DNA from: Norana najaformis
Taxonomy: Eukaryota; Annelida; Clitellata; Crassiclitellata; Hormogastridae
Direction of reading: 5' to 3'
DNA: 64,000 bases
NCBI GenBank assembly: GCA_964023275.1
Contig: OZ029921.1
Span: 28,007,230 to 28,071,229, forward strand
Within the stretch, counting starts at the first letter, position 1. Each line of letters opens with the position of its first letter. The notes under the pieces were generated by a model. That model was not told the DNA's origin, made no database searches, and saw nothing but the letters and a program-made list of their open reading frames with translations. A program made the position numbers and the translations under genes. Positions 50,083 to 62,000 of this stretch are shown here, piece after piece.

Positions 50083-53000
50083 ATGGTTATCTCACTGAAA
50101 CCCGGCATGGTTTTGCTGTTGTTCGGCATTTTACTTATGCCGCGTGGGGCAAGACTTTCACATAACAGCGGACAATACTTTGCAGAGCGATTACGTAAAA
50201 TTGGCGAGTGGAGCAACAGAGTTCAACCCACTAACCAGACCGAGTACTACACGAAATTGTTAGGACTCTCGATTGTGTCTTGGCCCACGACTGTTGCACA
50301 GAAGCACAATTCGGATGTGGAATATGGATTTACAGAATCCGCTGAACGACCATACAACTTGTCAAAGCCATGCCTTGGTGACGTGCTTCATCTTGCTCAC
50401 GGACTATCCGTTCAAGATATGTGGGCCTTGGAGAGTAAGTTTTCTTATGAATGTTTTAGAATCCGGGTGTGATTTCGCAGTTTCAATCGATTCAGTGTTC
50501 TTTATAATCTTGAAGATATAGTTATAGTTAGGATATGTGTAACTGAGAAAGATCGAGCTACGGACATTGTTATTCAAGATCAGATTATGTTTTGAAAAAT
50601 TTGTGTAAAATTTCCACTTGCAGCGACATTGAAACACAAGCTCTAATTTCGAGGATACTCGAAATTTATTACAAATATTGTAATGTAAGTAAAGTTAAGA
50701 AGTGATGATGTGCTCATCGATCATTCTGCAAAGAAAATTAATCAGAAAAAATTCGAAAACTCTATGAAGAGCTTGTGAAAGGGTGCTGGGTTAAGTGTAA
50801 ACATCAGTTAGACAAAGAGAATGTTTGGTGCGTAGCAGAACGAGATCCCCAGCGGAAGCATATAGATGGTGCATTGATCGAGAATGTGAGTGAATTTGTA
50901 TTACTGGAAAGCCTGAGGATTTTGGACAATGACTGAACCAAAAGAAATAAGGAGAAGAATAGCAAAAGCAATGGGCGCAATGGCGCGTTTCAAAGATATT
51001 TGGAGAGCAGACAGATGAGGAGAAGATCTAAGAGAAAATCATCAGATCACGTATATTCAGGCCGCTACTGTATACAAATGAAATATAAATGCTACACAGA
51101 AAATATTAGGACGGTTGCTGGCATTTGAAATAAGATACTACAGAAGTATCTTGCGTATCGGATGGCAACAGAAAATCACAAACCCTGAGACACGAAGACT
51201 AGTGGGTTGCACACGAAACATCGTGAAGCAAATAATAGAATGGAAACTCAATTTTCTTAAACATATTTGTAGGATGGATAACACAAAGGTGGCAAACAAA
51301 TTATGTTTGAAATGATGGACGGTTCAGGAAGCAGAGGTAGACAAAGCAGAGAATGGCTATACAATGTCAGGGATTGGTGCAAAACAGATGTGTGAGGTTC
51401 AATGCTAATTCATGTTATTGGTGGAGTTTGGAACCAATCGATATTTTAGACATTTTCCTTTTTACTTGTAGTGTTGGATGCGACTGGAAAGTTGCCAAGT
51501 GGTTTGCTGTTGGGAAATACACAGTGGCTTGGCACATATGGAGAGTGCATTGACATCTCTTCCCAGCAATCAAAAGCCCAGAAGCTGGAAAACAGCACTG
51601 TCCTCGGACAATACTGCCTTGTCAGCATTGAGGTCAAAACGCCTGCCGGCTTTGAAGGGGTTTGTAACTTTAAAATAAGTGATGAGGGGTTTAAACCGTT
51701 GACTTTTTTGCATTAGTGACCAGTACACAGTTGTTGCAATCAATCTGAATTGAATTGATTTCTTGCATTCAATTTGAACTGAAAAGTTTAGTCTCCATTG
51801 TAAATGATTGAATTAGCAGAGATTTGTGCAAGGTTGATAATTCATATTTTGTCACTGTAGCTATTTCGTCATATTTTGCAGCAATATACTTTAACAGTGC
51901 TTTCGATATATATGTAATGCTTGCCTAATTTTTTTATTTTCTAGAATATGTGAGTAAGTAACATAAACAAACATATGAGATTTTTGTTAGTGTTGTCTTG
52001 AGTCTCTCTTCCTTTTTCCCTCTTCTTTCTGTCGATTTTTCCGTTTTTGAAAAGAAACTTCACTATTTCTTGTCTATTGTGCACAGTGAGCATATGTTGG
52101 CAGAGCTTTACATTGCTTTTATTGCCACTGAAGAATTTTAGATTTATACTGCATTTGGTTTCGTGGCTGATTGATTGTGCCACAGCTATTGACTTACTCA
52201 GGAGAGTATTCTGCGAATTCAGTTTACGTTCAGGATGTTGCAGTAATCTCTGCTTCATTTCTTCATTGCATGCAAGTCTTCTTTACAATGATTTTAATAA
52301 CATCCTTTTCAAAAAGTTACATACGCAAAAAATAGTGTTCACGTAAGTGTTTCAGCAGAGAGTGCAACAACCTATTTGCTTATGTCTCTTTCTGACACCA
52401 ACAATTTTTTCTCGGTTATTTTAGAGCCTCTTAAAAAGCCGCAGATAACTTGTTCTTTACATTTCATGCATGAAGTCGCATGTGCATCGCAATATGCCGA
52501 CTGTTTTAATTGGCCTAAGCTTGTGCGTTAGATAACGTGAATGACCTAAAGTGCTCTGCATAACTTTGTGGTGGGGCTATATAAATGTTTTATTTACTTT
52601 GAGTTATTGTGTCAATTTATTAAAAATTTATTTTATCTGACCTTTTTGACCCGACCAAACAGAAGTCTGATATTCACCTCGGCTTCTGCATTCCACGAAA
52701 CTGCAGTGCCACTGACGCTAAAGATCTCGTCAATCTAGGTAACTGAAATTCGTTATATGCTTACAAGTAAAGCTGCAGTTACTAATATTATGAGAATGGT
52801 TAAAACCAGTATCTAAAAAATACATCAGAGTAACTTCATCCAGGTAATTATATACATTAGAAACTAATGTCTGGTTGTAGACCACTCAGAGATGCACTGC
52901 TTCTATTTTCAAAAACTCAAAAATTGCAGTGATGTTTATTGAGTTTTGAGCTCCAGTCAAAACCACGCATGCATGTGACTCTACTAAATTGCAGTGTCAT

Positions 53001-56000
53001 GCAGTAAATATATAATATATAATATAATATGCCTATCCTATATCATGCACAACTATCTATTATATAATACATACAGTAATATAATATACCTATCCTATAT
53101 TGTATATATGTATATCTATTATATAATAGATGATGTGCACGTAAAATTATACTGCATAACATTTTCATATTGCCTGTATATATATATATTATAATCTATA
53201 CAATATAATATATGTAAATATTATATATCATATACATGTGTGCAATATATATATATTATGTGTATGATCCGAATGAAAGCAATATCATATATTTTGTATT
53301 GAATTGCTGTAATGTTTGGATTTCTGCGAAAATATATTTCAACCTTCGGACCTAACTTTCGAAGGGTTTTCTGGTAATTACTATATGCACAAAAATGATT
53401 GAGAACCTTCAAGATTTTGTTCCGCTTAAATCAGCTGACAGAACTGGCTGACTTTTCTGAATAGCATGACAGGTGTTTCAGTCTCGGTTTTGATAAGAAC
53501 TAATTCTGTGTCAAAGGAAAGTCATAAATTACTACTGAGTCGAGAAATGATTTTCCATTGATTGACATTTTTATTCCTATCCAAATTTTTTCATTCCTGA
53601 TGGACCATTTCTACCTCGGGTAAAATAATTAATTAATTGATTAATAATAATAATAATTTGTTTCAACGTCCTTCTGTTGGTGTCCAGCGCTGAAATATTG
53701 TAGTTTTAAAATGGACCTTTCCAGCTACTCATGAGTATAAATTCTCTTTTGCTGCTAATTTAGTTTTCGTAATCTTTTATCTACTTAGGAGCAAAAACAA
53801 TAACAGTAAAATAGTTCTAATAATAATCATCGTTAAAAGTAGTAATAACAAGACAGATAATGTAGTGCTGTAAAACAGTCAAGGCTGAACATCAGGCAGC
53901 TATAAATGAATTAAGAAGTTCAACAGTCAAAAGGGAATGATATGGTGCCTAAAGTCATTACGTAAAGTGAGTGCAGTATTTTAGAAGCATTTTGTATTAG
54001 GTGTTCTTCTGCTAGAAGAACAAAACGAAGACCAAGAAGAAAAAGAATATGAAGGAGGAGGAGGAGAAGAAATCAGTCCCTTTAACTGGCAGCCATCGAT
54101 ATGAAGTGGTAGCAACTTTGTTTTCTTAGCGTCCTCATATGGAGGCGGGTGGTCAACCTTCTCCCTCGCCGCCTGATCTTCCACTGTTAGTGTGCGGTCA
54201 GTATATTTATTGTAAATGAGTTAGCTAACGAGCTCAAGTTTAGCCGAAATCTCGAAACAAATTTCGACACTGGCAGAGAACTGAACTCCCTATCTCTGGA
54301 TCTACAGTCAAGCACGCTAACCACTAGACTCTCGAGTAACCAGCATTTGTGTGTTGTATTTTTGTGATCTTCTGCTCTGCTCACCCTGTTTTTCTGTTAT
54401 TATTTTTTAAACTTGTTCGCATTAGTTGAAGTTTAACGACGCCTTCATATCAGACGCGGGCCTCTGTATGGCCCATGTGATTTTATTTAACTCCATTTGT
54501 TTGTAAGACCTTTGCTCTCTCTTAATTATAGCTCAGTATCATTCTGGTACTGTACCAACTCCAGCAGCAGCGTCATATGTACGGCATATGAAGTCCGTAT
54601 GACTGTTTCATATATGCTTCATACACGAGACATACAATGTCGTGTATGACGTGTCCGTCGTGCGTTTCAAAGAGCCTGTGAAATACTATAACATTTCAAA
54701 TCCTGATGTCTCCAAATCCTGACTGTAGTAATGCGTAAGCGTTATAATAGTGAAGTATTTACTTGCTACTTTAACTATTAGGCCTAAACTGGACTGTTCG
54801 TGTCTGCTAACGTCATACACTAGCATGGCCAGAATGCTCAGAAACACATGGTATTGATAATCCAGAACAAGCACTGTGACCTACAGCCAGACGTTGATGT
54901 GGTCTGTTCTGCTGATCAGACATGGCTTGTGCTCACAGGCTTAATTCTGACGTAGTTGAGACTTGGCTCTGGTGCACCTCCAGATGTTGTTTTGAGTATC
55001 TGACTCTGGAGCTATAAAAACTGCTAATTAATAAGTAAACCTGCTAATCATAAGCGCCTGATTTACCTGTGAAACTTTTTCTTAGTGATTTATTTGCCCC
55101 AAAGTTTTACAGGGAGAATTCTTGTGTCACTGATCCTTAACGTAGAAGGTGCAGAGTCGGCGCCTGTTTAAATGGCATTTGTCCAGACCTGTGCCATTGT
55201 AGATGTGTCAGTATGGCTGAGCGGCTAACGCATCAGCTTTCATCTCTGCGACCTGGATTCAAATCCTGAGTCCATCATGTGAATCAACATTAGGTTGCAT
55301 ATGAGCATCGAAAACCCTATAACCGTGGAACGCGTTGATCTGTAAAGTGAAAGAAAAGATTTTTGCCGTTCTAATTTTCAGTTGAAATTGTTTAACATTT
55401 CTGGATCAAGTTTTATTAAAAGACGCAAATTGTAAGTGAAGCCAATTTACTTATTTATTGAACTGTTTTTCTCACAGCTATAAAACGTAAGATAATAATT
55501 AAATTCGAAATATTTTGAGGTATAATCTGTTTGTATTACTCACAAATCGAATACGGTGGGTTGGACTCTGATGAACTTACATTATAATTTTTGCACTCAT
55601 AATTATTCATATAGGCTGCCGCTATCTGCATTAACGTAGCTGACTTTTTATCGGTTTCGACCTCTCTGAACTGCCTTCGATACGATCGACAAAGCAACAC
55701 TCATCGCTATGCTGCAGAAGACAGAGAGCGACGCTGCGTAGGATTGGATCTGCAGTGACTGGTCACACCAAGTCAGCATTGGATCACTAAAGTCGCAGTC
55801 GTCTACCTGCTCATACGGCGCCCCACTAAAGTCGGTCTTTGGCTTGATTCTGAAGTCGTTGCACTTGGCACTTTCTCATGAATAAAATTGATTGAGGACT
55901 TGAAGACAGTCAACATTGTGGGTGCAGACATTGCATTATCAGGAGCATATAAGAGTTTTGAAGTGGCGCTCGACTTTACACTAGCATATCACCGCTGTTT

Positions 56001-59000
56001 GCAAGACAACGTATTTCCACATAAAAGCCATTCGTCATGTTCAATCGTGCTGTTCACCAGGACTCATGAAGACAGTCTCTTTTAGTATATAATCAGAGCA
56101 AAACTCGATTAGTGTAATACTCTGCTTTGCAAAACTACAAAACTACAAAGTCTAATATTGAAAAACCAGAACTCGTTGGCCCTTGTGGTGGCAGGAACCA
56201 GTATGTTTGATCACTTCACTACTGTACTAGCAAAGCTACATTGGCTGCCTGTCAGTTCCAGAATCACTTACAAGATAGCTCCCCTAACAAGTATGACTCT
56301 CTCAACCATTTAACCTGCTTAACTTCCGTCTTCCTTACAACAATACCAACCGTCCATCTCTCTGTGGATCAGCTACACAAAACCGTTTGCCTTTCCCTGA
56401 CATCAGGAACTATCGATCTGAATTCTCCCAACATGTATTCAGTAATTCTGCACAAGCCAGATGGAATAGTGTCCCTGTTTACATTACTCACAACAATATC
56501 TAATAGACCAATTCGTAAAGCAGGTTAAGACCTATTTGTACTGTCCTGCTTTTGTTGTCTAGGCATGCATGTGATCATGTGCGCCACATTTCTCGCTCAG
56601 CCGATGGACATAATGCGTTTAAACAAATCCATTACTTACCTTCGTTCTACTTTAAAACCGCTCTTACGCCCATAAAGTCACATCGTCAAACTATGCGTAG
56701 CCTCGGTGGCCATAATCTTTTATACGAGTACCTCCTCAAATCCAATACACAGTGCTAGTGTTGCTGGTACACGTGGGCCTTAAATCAATCGAGTAGCTTA
56801 AGTCAATATTTTAAAGTCAGTTAAGTCAAAAGACATGTGATTGTATAAACAGCATAAGGTTACACCTAAAGGTCGCCCCAATGCTCATCTGCCCAAGTCT
56901 GTTTTATTCGTTACTATGGGCGTTGTATGATCTAACTCTATCTTGTAACATTGAAAGCAGATTCAGTAATTTTCAGTCATACATTTAAATGCTAAATCCT
57001 TGTCTGATTTTTAACACTAATATATTTTATAACGATAACACTTATAATAATATATATTACAATAATAATTGTTGCTATTACTAGATGTTTAATATGCGTA
57101 GGCCTAATTATGTGCCAGTGCTAGAGGAGATCCACCTACACTTACAAAAGCTCTGGAGAATAAGGAAATGTTTCTGAAAAGGGTTAGAATTGTCAGGTCT
57201 GGCAGCCTATGAGTGTATCGAAAGGCAATGGTGTTGAAGCGTTGAATTTGTTGTTATTTATTCGACAGGAGCGGAGGGATCAGATAGCATGAGAAATAAA
57301 ACTAAGACAGTTTCGTTTGCAAAGAATTAAATATTTTGAATTTAATTTAAGTGGAGAATTATAAAGTGCATTGTTTTGGATATAACATTATCAGGAACTA
57401 TAGGAACCCGAGTTTAATTTGGCTCTAGTGAGCCTGTATATAACCTTTTTCTAATACGACCTCATTATAATGTATTTTTAATGAATTTAAAGTTTTTTTT
57501 GGTATATCTGTAGCAGTAGATTTTGTCTCTTCCGTGCATGTTTATCTTTTGTTTTTCTCACCTTCAAGTATCGGTGCAATAAGCGTGAATGATTTTTATG
57601 TTGTTTCGGTGATACAGTGTTGAGCAATGCAACCGATAAGATCTATGCAACAGATGCCCATTGCGATGACAACAGCTCACTTCCGCTTGATTCTGGAGCA
57701 GTTGCTGTCATGTACGTAAGAAAATGTCAATAAATGTTTTACAATTTACAAGAGATTTACTCAAAATAACCCCCAGAGGCACTTCTCATTTCAAATATTT
57801 TATCGTTTGAAAAGATTTCTTTGCAAAAATTGGCTGGTTTTTGAACTTGAATACTGTTCTCTGTTTGCAAAAAATATATATGTGGAAATTCATTGGGTAA
57901 CATACACTATTAGATTTTTATGTCCTAAACGCTATCCAAGAACTTTTATAGCGCCATTCTAATAATGCCAAAGCCATCAGAAGACGGTCGCTGCTAAGCC
58001 AAGTCTGTGTGCATTCCAAATTCTAGAGTGAATCGGGTCAAAAGCCAAATGGGACATCCGACAGGACAGAGAAACAGCCTACGGGGAAATAAGTACAAAA
58101 AGATGTGGTCTTTTAAAGATCTGACCCGCTTAGTCAATCGTTTTAAATGTTACTTAACTTAGATTTTGAATGTAACCTTAAATAATTTTGCCACTGAGAG
58201 ATTGCTGGTTCGCATCCGCTAGCTGACTACGTGTAACGACCCTGGGCAAGTCTTCACGCACGCGTGCTTCTGTTACAAAGTATAATTTTGTACCAGCGTA
58301 TGATCGGAAGTAAATGGCTAGTCACGAGATGTACTAACCAAGTGTCTGTGGCCTTGGGATTCGTCATTTGACGGCTCAGTAGCTGAAGAACAGAAAATGA
58401 GAGCCTCCCCTACGTTTCACAATCGGGCATGGGGTGTTCTCTCTAGTTTGTGATAAGTGAATGTAACTAGAACTTTTAAAAATCTAGTCATGTCATGTGT
58501 ATTACATCACTTAGTGTTATGTAACGACACAGTTCTTTCCATGACTTCCTATCAGCTCCTAAAAGGTGATCCTTACAGCTGCCTGCATATATGGAATTTA
58601 TATGGCTTCAATTCAACACCGAAACACAGTTTACAAGTGATTAAATTCACTATAGTTTTATATAATCCCATGGAATGACACAACTTGGGTTTGAGTGGTT
58701 TTAACACAGGTGAAAGTTTTTAATCACTGATGCTATGTTGATGATGAAGTTCATTATGACAATACGATAGTGATGGTGATGCTGATGACGATACTAGGTG
58801 GCACGTGATTAAGATGAAGACAATTTGAGAGGTGCCAAGATTGGTGACTCAATCGATTGTTTTCCCATTTTTCTTCTTCCTTAGTTTCACGACTTTTCAC
58901 ATAAACTCTTGGCTTTTGTAGAGCAATTCTTTGCGTTCTGGGAGCGCTGCTTCTTATCGGAACCTGCCTCGACGTTATCAGCAATCGCCGGATCCAACAG

Positions 59001-62000
59001 ATTGTCATCCTTGAAGATACGGAGGATAATAACATCGACGATGGTGAACATTCACCGTTGCTCAAAAGAGGTGAAGCGATCGACAGACACAAGGTCGTCG
59101 CTCAGAGTTTCGGAACTAACGGTGTGTTTGCTGTGACACTTATAATGTTTTCATACAGACAAACCAACCGCGAGGTTATGCATTTCCAGAGCTGTCTTTT
59201 GTCTGAGGTTGAACTGAAGCTATTTTGTTTGGAAGTTTGACAGACCAAGAGAAGCTGGCCTCTGCTTGCCCCGATTTTCTACCTGTTCTTTGTTATAAAT
59301 TATATTCATTTGACTGAGTTCGTTGGCCATCAGACAGGTGCAGAACTCCTGTTCTGTTCATCAGTCTCCACTGACCCTAATCGGCTGAAATACCGACACT
59401 GATAATTATTTTTCAATTTCTTCAGGGTGTAATAGGAAACTACTTCCTTACACTTCAGAAACGTTGAAAATAATTTTATATGAAAACTAAAAAAAATGCG
59501 TAAGAAGGGTTTAAAATGTCTTTAAAGGTTAAGCGATTTCTTGAATTGGTGAATTAATGTAATGTAAAAAACAATTATATAGCGCCTTTTGGCCTCAGCC
59601 AAAAGGCGCTGGTGATGTAAAAATACTTCTATCACTCGATGTTTACATATGTTTCTAAGGCGCAGTAGCCGATTGGTTTAGGGGCATGGTAGCTGATTAT
59701 TTAGAGCGCTCGGCTTGCAACGCGGAGAGTAGGCCTATGGCTTCGAGCCTCCTCTCAGAAGTTTACTGCTTAGGGACCTGAGCAAGTCCTTTACTTACTG
59801 TACAATTGCTCAGCGCCATCGATTGATCCATATTCAGTGGATACTGGACTGGCACTTAATTAATGCAGATGTAATTATAATTTTTACTTAAGATTATGTC
59901 GAATCACTGTTTATCTAACAATACCATCTGCTATGTATATAAAATTTTTATTTGCGGTTGTCCTGGGTTGTCGTTAATATTTGTCTGAATTTGGTTTTTA
60001 GGTTGTATTTACCGTTTCCTGGTCGCATTTTCGGTTGTGGTAAATGCAAAGAACATTCTGTCCTTACAGTCGCAACAGACCAGTAGGAATTTAGAAGTGC
60101 TTAATGGAATTCGATTTATCAGCATGAGTTGGGTCATTCTCGGTCATACCTATGTCTTTGGTATGATATCAGCGAGTAAGGAAGTTTTTCCTTCTTGACA
60201 GTCAGCTTCTTGGTTTACTAAGTTCTGAAAGTTGCTTGGATCTTCAAATCAATAATTTGTTCTAAGCCTGGCTGTATTTGGCTAATTATTCTGAAACGTT
60301 GCATCTGAGTTCTGTTTAGACTGGGGTCAAAACTGAAGATTCATTAGTGTTTGTTTTCTATGAAAATTATTTTCTTAGATTGTGTATTTTAAATTAATTG
60401 GACTGTAAACAGATTCATTTACTTGCTGCAGAAGAGCTTGAGGGCAGGCTAAAAAGTCCGTGCTCTTTACTTGGGGTTGGTGGAATTCGGTTTAGTTATC
60501 ATGGTAAAACTACTAAATATCTACTCATATGTTACTTATAGCTATTTAGAAATCTGGAATTGTTGAGATATGCTATTTCAGTCCTCATTACATTGCACTG
60601 AACTCCATCGGCAAATACATTGTCAGCTTCTTGGCTTTACAGATAAGATCATGCTATGTGAGTGCAAGGAAGTGCTTAATATTTTGTATGTTGTATTGTA
60701 GGTGATATCGTTGAATTCCTTAATATGATAAAGCGTTTCAGTTTTCAAGCAATAAGCAATGCCACTGTCTCTGTTGATACATTTTTTGTGCTCAGGTATT
60801 TAGTAGCTCTTGTTTTTCGGGTGGTACAGAATTAGGTATTGAGCAGTTCTTAGATTTTTATCTGTTTATAGTTTTTAGCTTATCTTGGTATTTAGCCCAC
60901 TTCATCGATAGCTTTTTGTCGTGCTACGTTTCGTCCTTCTTCAGTCAGTCAATTGATCAATAAGTCGATCAATCAGTCAGTTGAGTGTTAAATGCAGAAC
61001 AAAATGTGGAAAAAATTTCAATGACATTTAGCAATGACTTGTCAATTAGAGAACTAATTATCGTCATTTGTCCAGGGTTCTACATAAAGGAAGTTCTCAA
61101 AGAGGGGTGAATGAGAGTTCAACCAAGTGCAGACAAAAATGTAAAATAAATGTATAGGTTTTATATAGTGACCTTATGGCCTCGACCCTACTCATTTTGC
61201 AATGAATTTATCGGGTGAGATCCTTCACCACCGCTGCCCATTTGAATGGGTGCCGCGCCATTTAAGGTCCCCGTGCACGGACCGTACTATCCCGAGATTT
61301 AAATCTCTGAAATAAGCCACGACCGAGACGCGAACCTGGGATCCTCACGCACAGAGGCTCCTTGGCGTACGCACTTACCGATGTAGCTAACTAGGTCAGT
61401 TACAAGAGGAGGGATTATGATTAATGTGGGAGTCCGTATCTAAATTTGGTAGGCCTATATGCAGAAATTGAAGTATAGCTGGTGTCTAGATCACCAATTT
61501 CAATCAGACTACACACAATTTGTACTGCGTTTAGTGTAGATAGTGTCCGTTTGCCGCAATATCTAAGCCCGTAATACAATTAGCTCTGCATGATCAACAG
61601 GTACCCTAGTCTAGGTATAAGTATTCCACAAAGGGGTGGGGAGGGTAATGCCAAATGCAGACAAAGGAAGGAGTGGCCCAAAGTAGGCAATTTTTGTGGG
61701 CGTCTATTATGCATTATACTTTACATTGATACCGCTTGGAGAGTTAGTAACAAATGATTAATAAAATGCTTGTACAGTTCTATAAACTGATTTGGTTTTC
61801 AGTGGGACGCTTTTATCGTATTTTCTTCTAAAGGAACTTCAAGCCAAGGGCGGTCTACGTAACATGAACTGGCCAAAATTCTTTTTTCATCGGTTCTGGA
61901 GGTAATCTTTGGTTGCCTGTTATGCAGAGATTTCCTTCTATTCCTGCTATTTTTGTCTAATGTAATCTAATATAAATTTCGTGTAGTGCTTTTTCAGTAT

